In this document: positions 57,148-64,000 of the stretch, piece by piece
How positions within the stretch are numbered: the first letter of the stretch is position 1
Layout: each line of letters begins with the position of its first letter
Assembly: GCF_920984665.1 (NCBI RefSeq)
Contig: NZ_CAKLBP010000001.1
Location: 400,858 to 464,857, forward strand
DNA: 64,000 bases
Source: Pedobacter sp. Leaf170
Lineage (GTDB): Bacteria; Bacteroidota; Bacteroidia; Sphingobacteriales; Sphingobacteriaceae
Reading direction: 5' to 3'
The notes under the pieces: generated by a model
Seen by the model: the letters and a program-made list of their open reading frames with translations, nothing else
The model's database searches: none
What the model was told of the DNA's origin: nothing
Translations under genes and position numbers: made by a program

Positions 57148-57483
57148 GTTGTGAGATAACCTATACCTTCTACATGCTTATTTTTCAATTAATTTTCGAG
57201 AAATAAACGGGCTGAAAACCGACCTTGTTTAAATCCTTAGATACTTTATCTCACCTTAAGCCATACCTTCTTAAGGCCAGCACTGTTATATCGATGCTCC
57301 GGATTCTAACCTAACAATGCAGCAGTTAGAGGAACAAAAGCTATGCTAATTCTAAATTAGGCAGCTAAGGCGTAGTTATTTTCGCCAACTATTGTTTTGA
57401 ACGTTCTCTTTAAAGTGCTCTCCGTACAACGCACTGCATGCTAACATAACCTTCGCCACCCTGTCAAATCCAAGAACGGCCCC
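57118..57483 (-). ncRNA. ssrA: tmRNA, attachment gene of the prophage
   Basis: The 5' end GGGGCCG (57477-57483) pairs with the 3' end GGCTCC (57119-57124), with TTCGACTCCC as T-loop. The tag frame (57386 back to 57357) encodes GENNYALAA followed by TAA, and adding CCA completes the molecule. A T-run-free 3' flank leads into the prophage. Integration at the 3' end keeps the gene functional. tmRNA rescues stalled ribosomes and tags their products for proteolysis. Confidence 0.95.
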
Positions 57484-57521
57484 AAATTTTAGTTTTTTAC
57501 TTGAGAAGCAAAACAGGACAA

Positions 57522-57529
57522 CAAAGATA
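57522..57529 (-). promoter_or_regulatory. -7 box of ssrA
   Basis: On the minus strand TATCTTTG fits TAnnTTTG. It lies about 40 bases upstream of the mature 5' end, allowing a short leader to be removed. A matching -33 box is not obvious. Confidence 0.5.
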
Positions 57530-57579
57530 CAATAAATATTGTTTTTTAAATATGTATCTATAGCTACTTTTTAAAAACC

Positions 57580-58353
57580 TTAAAAATCAGAATAATCTGT
57601 AGGGTATAAAAACAGTGTTACATTTTTTGATACATTATGCTGGTATTGCGGCAAACCGCTAATCTTTTTATACTCCAGACCAAAATCTGCCCAATGTTTA
57701 TCTCTATCAGCTTTATTATTAAATGTAGTTAAATACATTAAATTAGGCATTTTGCTGCCCGATATTACTTGTCCGTAAAAAACGGCATTAAAATTAAGCT
57801 TTGTAAAAATATCAACCTCGGCATCGTTAAACATTCCAATCTTATTTAGCGAAAGGTTTTCTGTTGCAGCTTCGTAACTTCTTAGTTCGTAAACGCGTTC
57901 GCTTTTAGCCGTATTTAGTTTAGGTAATGCATATTCAGGCATAGCCGAAAATGCTTTAAGAATTATCGATTCTACCCTTGTGTAAGGAGCATCATTATAT
58001 GATGCATTTAAGTAAGTTTTTCCAGCTTCAAGGTATTGCTTATCTTTTGCAATAAGTTCGTCAACCTTATCTAAACCTGTAAGTTTTTTAAGTGGGATAA
58101 AGACATAAACAAGCTGCTCAGCAGTATCAATCGCAATTGTTTTAAATACACCTATATGCTTTACCCCTGCTGCATGCATCGCCGGTATATAGGCATCTTT
58201 CAAGTATGCATCAATAACAGTTTCCTGCGCTTTAGTTTTTAAATGATAAATTTTAATCTGGTAATAATAAGATGGTTTGGCCGCAAAACTATTTGCTGTT
58301 AATGCGATTAAAACAACTAATGAAAGAAGTGATTTGGTTAGGAATGTTTTCAC
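57580..58353 (-). CDS. Exported NIPSNAP-family protein
   Basis: A 257-residue protein with a signal peptide (MKTFLTKSLLSLVVLIALTA then NSFA). Two ferredoxin-like halves follow, the second marked by VYELRSYEA and HWADFGLEYKK, as in NIPSNAP proteins. Function in bacteria is unclear. It is the first host gene beyond ssrA and is transcribed leftward, downstream of the DUF4159 gene. Confidence 0.75.
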   Translation of the reverse strand: MKTFLTKSLLSLVVLIALTANSFAAKPSYYYQIKIYHLKTKAQETVIDAYLKDAYIPAMHAAGVKHIGVFKTIAIDTAEQLVYVFIPLKKLTGLDKVDELIAKDKQYLEAGKTYLNASYNDAPYTRVESIILKAFSAMPEYALPKLNTAKSERVYELRSYEAATENLSLNKIGMFNDAEVDIFTKLNFNAVFYGQVISGSKMPNLMYLTTFNNKADRDKHWADFGLEYKKISGLPQYQHNVSKNVTLFLYPTDYSDF

Positions 58354-58375
58354 AATATATTTGATTTAAATTGAA

Positions 58376-59005
58376 TTAACTATTTACGCCCATGGCGTAT
58401 AAAATAATGTTGACACCAAATTTAGTATTATCTTCGGCTAAAAAACGTTTATTTCTAAAATCATAATCCCATTCACAACCATAATCTTTATTACTGTATA
58501 AAACGCCAATCCGGTTATTAATGGTAATAGCTTTTAAATAATCATGTACCAAATCATCTCCCCAACCATTAAGCTCGAAAGATGTTGTTGGTGGGCCTTT
58601 CTCAAACTTAAAAAACGAATTATAAATTGGATGGTTATTTGGAATTTTCTTCAATGCTGAAGCGCCAAATAAATTAGTCATCTGTGTTTCAAAAGAACGA
58701 GCAAATAAACCATCAATATCATGGTTGCAATCATCAACAAAAATAAAACCACCGTTTTTAACGTATGCTTTAAAATTTGCCGCTTCTTGCTGGTTAAACT
58801 GAACCAATTTATGCCCGCTCATATAGCAAAATGGATATTTAAATAAATCCATACTGCCCAGTTCAACAATTTTTTCTTCCTCTTCTAACGGAATTGTAGT
58901 ATACTCTAATAATGAATTTAATATATTTGATGGCATACGCTGGTCAGTGTCCCAATCTCCGGAATTATATTTCAACCTCGCAAATGTAAATTTAGATCTT
59001 TGCAT
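58376..59005 (-). CDS. DUF4159-domain protein
   Basis: A 209-residue protein. FTFARLKYNSGDWDTDQRMP and NGGFIFVDDCNH, then EFDYDFRNK-like WDYDFRNKRF, match DUF4159. These often lie near MoxR/DUF58/BatA operons and may be linked to them; here such an operon begins divergently at 59108. No signal peptide is seen. Confidence 0.8.
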   Translation of the reverse strand: MQRSKFTFARLKYNSGDWDTDQRMPSNILNSLLEYTTIPLEEEEKIVELGSMDLFKYPFCYMSGHKLVQFNQQEAANFKAYVKNGGFIFVDDCNHDIDGLFARSFETQMTNLFGASALKKIPNNHPIYNSFFKFEKGPPTTSFELNGWGDDLVHDYLKAITINNRIGVLYSNKDYGCEWDYDFRNKRFLAEDNTKFGVNIILYAMGVNS

Positions 59006-59107
59006 CGCCCTAAATTAGCTTCAATTTTCTTTAATTCAGGTTTTTGGGCAGATAATCTTGTAAATTTTTTGATATTCTTTTGGTAAGGATTAAAATTATG
59101 TGCCATA

Positions 59108-60154
59108 ATGCGCTATATTGACGCTCATTATTCACGCAGACTAAAAAAAATCGTTTTGGACCGTTCAGAAACTAACTTAAAATTATTGATTGGCAAAATC
59201 TCTCAATTAAAAAGCGAAATACAAAAAATAATTGTTGGTCAGGATGTAATTATCGAAGAAATGCTTATTGCATTAATGGCCGGCGGACACTGCCTTTTAG
59301 AAGGCGTACCAGGCTTGGCTAAAACTTTAATGGTTAAAACCATGTCCCAAGCACTCGATTTATCCTTTAGAAGAATACAGTTTACACCCGATTTAATGCC
59401 CACAGATATTGTTGGAACTGAAATTTTAGAGGAAGACCATGTTACAGGGAAACGTTTTTTTAAGTTTAACAAGGGACCATTATTTGCCAATATTGTTTTA
59501 GCAGATGAAGTAAACAGAACACCACCAAAAACCCAATCGGCGCTTTTAGAAGCAATGCAAGAATTTGAAGTTACTTACGGCGGACAAACTTATCCTTTAG
59601 ATAGACCATTTTTTATACTTGCAACGCAAAACCCTATCGAACAAGCGGGAACATACCCGCTTCCGGAGGCGCAATTGGATAGATTTTTACTTTACATTAA
59701 AATAGGTTACCCAACCGCAACAGAAGAAGCAAAAATTTTAAGCAGCACTACGGGTGCTAAAAAAGTAACCATTAACCCTATTATTGGTGCTGAAGAAATT
59801 AAAGAATTGCAGGCAATTACCCGAGAAGTAAGTATCAGCGATGATTTAATAACGTATGTGAGTGATATTATTCGTGCCACCAGACCAGATACAACTACAG
59901 TTCCTTTTGTTAAAGAATGGGTACGTTGGGGTGCCGGGCCACGTGCCGGGCAAGCATTAATTTTAACGGCAAAGGCCAGAGCCTTATTTTATGGTCGCTA
60001 TGCGGTAATAACCGAAGATTTGCAAACCATGGCTTACCCGGTTTTACGCCACAGAATTTTAATGAATTTTAAAGCAGAAGCCGAAAATGTTTCATCAGAT
60101 AAGGTAACAGACGAATTATTAAAAGCAATCTCTAAGCCGAAAGCAAATATTTAA
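59108..60154 (+). CDS. MoxR-type AAA+ ATPase
   Basis: A 348-residue protein with Walker A LLEGVPGLAKTL, Walker B VLADEVNRTPPK and sensor region TQNPIEQAGTYPLPEAQLD, all diagnostic of MoxR. MoxR proteins act as chaperones for complex assembly with von Willebrand-type partners, which follow here. It overlaps the DUF58 gene by one base. Confidence 0.92.
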   Translation: MRYIDAHYSRRLKKIVLDRSETNLKLLIGKISQLKSEIQKIIVGQDVIIEEMLIALMAGGHCLLEGVPGLAKTLMVKTMSQALDLSFRRIQFTPDLMPTDIVGTEILEEDHVTGKRFFKFNKGPLFANIVLADEVNRTPPKTQSALLEAMQEFEVTYGGQTYPLDRPFFILATQNPIEQAGTYPLPEAQLDRFLLYIKIGYPTATEEAKILSSTTGAKKVTINPIIGAEEIKELQAITREVSISDDLITYVSDIIRATRPDTTTVPFVKEWVRWGAGPRAGQALILTAKARALFYGRYAVITEDLQTMAYPVLRHRILMNFKAEAENVSSDKVTDELLKAISKPKANI

Positions 60155-61041
60155 TGAGCAGACTTTTAAATCCGAAAGTATTAATGGCAATTAAGGACCT
60201 GAATTTGTCGGCAAAAATGACGATTGATGGTTTTATGAGCGGCATTAATAAAAGTACTGTGAAAGGTGCCGGACTAGAGTTTAGCCAATATAGAAGTTAC
60301 CAACCGGGTGATGATTTACGCTCGTTGGATTGGAAAATGTTTGCCCGTTCGGATAGATATTACATTCGCGAATCGGAAGTTGAAACTAATATTTCTGTGA
60401 GAATATTGATTGATGCCAGCGCTTCGATGAACCATAGTGACGGCGACTTCACTAAAATTGAATATGCCCGATATCTTGGCGCTTCCTTGGCCTATCTGTC
60501 AAATCTGCAAGGCGATGCAATTGGCTTGTATGTTTTTAAAGACTCGGGAATTTATTCGATGACGCCAAAGCAGGATTATCAACATTTGGCAAGATTATTT
60601 TATCAGCTCGAAAGCATAAATCCGGCAGGGAATTTCACCAAGCCGATTCATTACAAGGAACTTTTTGCCGGCACACAAAAGCGTGAATTGTTAATTTTTG
60701 TAACCGATTTCTATCAGGCTGATGGTGAAATTTTAAACCTTTTAGAAACGCTGAATACACTTAGGCACGAAATTGTGGTTTTCCATCTTTTAGCAAAAAA
60801 TGAAATTGACTTAGATTTTAAAGGTTATACAACTTTTGAAGATTTAGAAACCGGGCAAACCATACAAATTGATCAGGCAAAAGCCAGGCAGGAATATAGA
60901 ACTAAACTTAATGCACACCTCGAAGACATCAGAATTAAAATGCTTGATAGAAGAATTTCTTACAGAACGTTATCTACTGAAGAACCCTTAGATGAAGCTT
61001 TGAGAGATTTTTTAAAACAAAGAAGTAAACTAAAAATTTAA
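60154..61041 (+). CDS. DUF58-domain protein
   Basis: A 295-residue protein with GLEFSQYRSYQPGDDLRSLD and WKMFARSD then ILIDASASMNHS, the DUF58/vWA-like signature with a metal-site motif D-A-S-x-S. It works with MoxR in the Bat-type operon. It abuts the next gene directly. Confidence 0.9.
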   Translation: MSRLLNPKVLMAIKDLNLSAKMTIDGFMSGINKSTVKGAGLEFSQYRSYQPGDDLRSLDWKMFARSDRYYIRESEVETNISVRILIDASASMNHSDGDFTKIEYARYLGASLAYLSNLQGDAIGLYVFKDSGIYSMTPKQDYQHLARLFYQLESINPAGNFTKPIHYKELFAGTQKRELLIFVTDFYQADGEILNLLETLNTLRHEIVVFHLLAKNEIDLDFKGYTTFEDLETGQTIQIDQAKARQEYRTKLNAHLEDIRIKMLDRRISYRTLSTEEPLDEALRDFLKQRSKLKI

Positions 61042-62412
61042 GTGCAGTTATTTTATCCCATCGGTTTATTGGCGCTTGCAGGTTTAATTATCCCGCTTAT
61101 TATTCATTTGTGGAATATTAAACAAGGTAAAACATTAAAAATCGGCAGCATTTCTCTCCTTGGAGAAAGCTCTCGGGCAAGTTCAAAAAGCTTTAAAATA
61201 ACAGATTGGCTATTATTTTTACTTCGATGCTTGCTTATCATATTAATTAGCTTTTGCATTGCGCAACCTTACATCACCAGGAAAGTTAATACAAAAGAAA
61301 AAGGCGGTTGGATTTTGATAGATAAAGCAAATTTTAAATCTGTATATCAATCCAATAGAAAAACTATAGATTCTTTATTAAAAATCAGATATGAGATTCA
61401 CGATTTTAATTTTGGCTTTATACCTTTATCCGTAAAAGATACGGCTAATACCGAAAAAGCTAATGTAGAAAGCTTAAACTTTACAAGCCTTTTTAACCTG
61501 TTAACCACGATTTTACCTTCAGGTACAAATATCTATATCTATCAAAATACAAAGCAAAATAACTTCGGTGATAATTTACCAGAAACAAAATTTAACATTA
61601 ACTGGAATGTTTTGAATGATGGAGATTCAGTTAAAACATGGATAACAGATTTTGCAGGCAAAAAACTTAGAGCTACTTCAACCCCAAAACAAACCATATA
61701 CGAAGCTGTAAATAATCAAAATTTAGCACCTATATATGTTGCCATTTATGAGGATAAAAGCATTAACGACAGCAAATATTTAGTTGCAGCATTAAATGCA
61801 ATTGCCCAATTTACTAAGCGGAAAATTATCATAAATACAGGCGAAAAAGCAAATCAGATTGGCTTTTGGCTCTCAGAAAAATCTGTTTCAAGTGATTTCA
61901 AATCATCAATAATAAAGGACGGAGTACTATTCAAATATGCTGCAAGCAAAGCTGTAAATCATCATTCTTTTATCAATATTGAAGGAAAACAAATTCCACT
62001 GTCAAAATATATCGACTCTAAAAATCAATTTGAAAACTTATGGACAGATGGTTTTGGCAATCCGATTTTGTCAAAAGAAGAACATAAAAATCTTAAGGTA
62101 TTACATTTTTACAGTCGATTTAATCCGCAATGGAATGATTTGGTTTGGAATGAAGCCTATGTAAAAGCTTTAATGCCAATCGTTCTGCAAAATGAAAAAC
62201 CCGAAAATTTTGGTTTTGAAGCTAATGCCAACGACCAAAGAACTCTGCAAGCAAATCAATTAAATACAAAAAATAATAATTTTAAAGCAAGCGAATCTTC
62301 ACTTAACATAAACGAATCCGTTTTGAAATATTTTTGGATTGCAGCTTTATTGATTTTTATTGTAGAGAGAATTTTATCATTCAGAAATAAAACAGATTAT
62401 GCAAAAAACTGA
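61042..62412 (+). CDS. BatA-type membrane protein
   Basis: A 456-residue protein starting at GTG 61042. LFYPIGLLALAGLIIPLIIH opens the BatA N-terminal domain, followed by a second span (LLFLLRCLLIILISF). The large middle is probably periplasmic or cytosolic, with a final span near 440. It overlaps the following gene by 14 bases. Confidence 0.8.
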   Translation: MQLFYPIGLLALAGLIIPLIIHLWNIKQGKTLKIGSISLLGESSRASSKSFKITDWLLFLLRCLLIILISFCIAQPYITRKVNTKEKGGWILIDKANFKSVYQSNRKTIDSLLKIRYEIHDFNFGFIPLSVKDTANTEKANVESLNFTSLFNLLTTILPSGTNIYIYQNTKQNNFGDNLPETKFNINWNVLNDGDSVKTWITDFAGKKLRATSTPKQTIYEAVNNQNLAPIYVAIYEDKSINDSKYLVAALNAIAQFTKRKIIINTGEKANQIGFWLSEKSVSSDFKSSIIKDGVLFKYAASKAVNHHSFINIEGKQIPLSKYIDSKNQFENLWTDGFGNPILSKEEHKNLKVLHFYSRFNPQWNDLVWNEAYVKALMPIVLQNEKPENFGFEANANDQRTLQANQLNTKNNNFKASESSLNINESVLKYFWIAALLIFIVERILSFRNKTDYAKN

Positions 62413-64000
62413 AGGATTAAATTGGCTTCATAACCTCAGAACAAAGTGGATAATGTACCGCCTGCTCCACATTATTGCAATTTCCCTGGCGATTACATTG
62501 GTACTAAGTGCCATTGCTGTAAATATTTTGAATTTTTCAATCTGGTCGGCAGCCTTAATATTTCTTTTGATAGGAACTGTGATTTTATTACTAAATCCCG
62601 TTTGGAAGAAAAGCGATGATGACATCGCTAGATTTGTAAATTATAAGTATCCAGAAGTTGAAGAAAGCGCAGAATTACTGCTATTAGATGCTAAAGAATT
62701 ACCAATGCTTCAAAAATTCCAAAGAGATAAGATTGAAGCAATAATACCGTGCCTGGAAAACCCAAAAGAAATCCAGGGCAAAATTTATATTTCAGGCTTA
62801 ATCCTATTCATCGCATTATTTATCAGCTATGGTATTAGCAAAATCCCGGCAATAAAACATAACAAAAACCAGCCTACTGAAGCGCAAAACCTAATACCAG
62901 CTATTAAAGAGAACATTTTACCAGAAATTGCCGATTTTAACTTAACCATCTTGCCTCCTGCTTACACGCAAAAAGCTTCGAGAAAACAGAAAATTTTTTC
63001 GATTAAATTAGAAGATGGCGCAAAAGTAAACTGGCAAATTGAAACCAATGTTGCGGCAAAAAAATTGAGTTTTATTTTTAATGATAAAGAAATCATCAAT
63101 CTTAAACCTAAAAACAATGCAAAGAGGGATTGGGAATTTTCTAAAACAATCAATAAAGCAGGTTTTTACCAGGTAGTTGTGGATGGAAAAAAATCAGACC
63201 TATATCAGATAGAATTAATAGCCGATTTACCGGTTTCAATAAAAATTACCCAACCAAAACAACACACAACAATTGACATTGGCCAACCGCAAAAATTCAC
63301 TTTAAAGGCAAATTTAAATGATGATTATGGCATAAAGGACGCATTTATTTCGGCAACAATGGCAAGTGGCAAGGGTGAAGGTGTAAGTTTTACGGAGAAA
63401 AGACTTTCGTTCGATACAAATTTTGGTAACCGGAAAAATGTTTCGCTAACTAAACTTTTTGATTTAAAATCTTTGGGTATGAAACCCGGTGATGAACTTT
63501 ATTTTTTCATCAAAGCAATGGATAATCATGGTCAATCTAGCCGATCGGATGTTTATTTTGTTTCTATTGTGGATACCACAGAATTAATGAGCCTTTCTGG
63601 AATGACGAATGGCGTTAACCTTGTGCCAGAATATTTTAGAAGTCAGCGGCAGATTATTATTGACACCGAAAAGCTACTTAAAGAACAATCTTCTATTCCT
63701 GCTGAAGCGTTTAAAACCAGAGCAAATAATTTAGGTATCGACCAAAAACTATTGCGTTTACGATACGGGCAATTTTTAGGGGAAGAAAATGAAACCGAAA
63801 TTGGTGGCGACCATGACGACCACGATGAGCATGTGGAACACAAAGGCGAAGAAGAAAAATTTGGCGATGTAACGGCCATAATGGACAAATATGCACATAA
63901 ACATGATATTGCAGAAGATGCAACATTTTTCGAACCTGAAATGAAGGCACAACTAAAAGCCGTTTTAACCGAAATGTGGAATTCAGAATTGCGCTTGCGG
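62399..64000 (+). CDS. DUF4175-like membrane protein (runs off right edge)
   Basis: The frame starts at ATG 62399 inside the end of the previous gene and is open to the last base (534 codons). Two membrane spans at the start (about 19-65) are followed by another near 133-155 and a large outside domain with an Asp/His-rich patch (about 475-500). This fits DUF4175 proteins that end Bat-type operons in Bacteroidota. The C-terminus is outside the window. Confidence 0.75.
   Translation, partial: MQKTEGLNWLHNLRTKWIMYRLLHIIAISLAITLVLSAIAVNILNFSIWSAALIFLLIGTVILLLNPVWKKSDDDIARFVNYKYPEVEESAELLLLDAKELPMLQKFQRDKIEAIIPCLENPKEIQGKIYISGLILFIALFISYGISKIPAIKHNKNQPTEAQNLIPAIKENILPEIADFNLTILPPAYTQKASRKQKIFSIKLEDGAKVNWQIETNVAAKKLSFIFNDKEIINLKPKNNAKRDWEFSKTINKAGFYQVVVDGKKSDLYQIELIADLPVSIKITQPKQHTTIDIGQPQKFTLKANLNDDYGIKDAFISATMASGKGEGVSFTEKRLSFDTNFGNRKNVSLTKLFDLKSLGMKPGDELYFFIKAMDNHGQSSRSDVYFVSIVDTTELMSLSGMTNGVNLVPEYFRSQRQIIIDTEKLLKEQSSIPAEAFKTRANNLGIDQKLLRLRYGQFLGEENETEIGGDHDDHDEHVEHKGEEEKFGDVTAIMDKYAHKHDIAEDATFFEPEMKAQLKAVLTEMWNSELRLR

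Overview
The window is AT-rich DNA from a Bacteroidota host, most likely a Sphingobacteriaceae (Pedobacter-like) genome. The evidence is the tmRNA tag GENNYALAA, promoters with the Bacteroidota -7 box TAnnTTTG, and a chromosomal flank with a MoxR/DUF58/BatA-type operon and DUF4159 and NIPSNAP proteins. About 57 kb of the 64 kb is a prophage. Its right end lies at the 3' end of ssrA (57118-57483, minus strand), next to a tyrosine integrase (55865-57037). Its left end lies to the left of position 1, because no second copy of the ssrA 3' end is visible.

Layout. 1-1648 (minus strand) is a lysogeny module: a partial HTH gene, a small gene, an exported DUF4468-like protein and an HTH-S24 repressor. 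A divergent switch with dyad operators sits at 1689-1737. 1778-9540 is an early region with a LuxR-type HTH protein, RecT, a RecE/YqaJ-type exonuclease, a DnaQ-like exonuclease, a KTSC protein and a tRNA-Cys. 9533-16391 holds DNA transactions: an SNF2 helicase, a second SNF2 helicase fused to a beta-class DNA methyltransferase, a protein joining a DUF4406-like domain to DnaA domain IV, a DUF6291-like replication protein and a DnaC-like loader. A highly structured candidate ncRNA (14680-14791) lies in the middle. 16459-26913 is an accessory region: two lipoprotein plus ASCH gene pairs, PD-(D/E)XK-like nucleases, a second candidate ncRNA, a minus-strand accessory cassette (21575-23457), an LPD29-like protein, and a PAPS-reductase/ParB-like pair.

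26913-51035 is the late region of a phage with a long non-contractile tail: TerS, TerL, portal, tRNA-Met, a frameshifted minor head protein, scaffold, decoration protein, major capsid, connector proteins, tail tube, tail chaperone with a canonical -1 slippery site, a 1484-residue tape measure, a distal tail protein, a fibre-like protein, a NodB-like polysaccharide deacetylase, a beta-helix protein with a Sec signal and a 1632-residue tail tip protein. No sheath or Mu-type baseplate genes are seen. 51335-53080 is lysis: a cell-wall hydrolase and two membrane proteins that may form a spanin. 53077-55868 holds likely lysogenic cargo: a HEPN-like protein, three related small proteins and an SRAP protein.

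From 57484 on the sequence is host chromosome. A promoter module containing AATCGTATTTGG occurs four to five times in the prophage (14637, 20717, 25008, 29986, degenerate at 31308), in front of the ncRNA, two protein genes and the tRNA-Met. This suggests a shared phage regulon. All family names here come from reading motifs by eye, and no database search was run.
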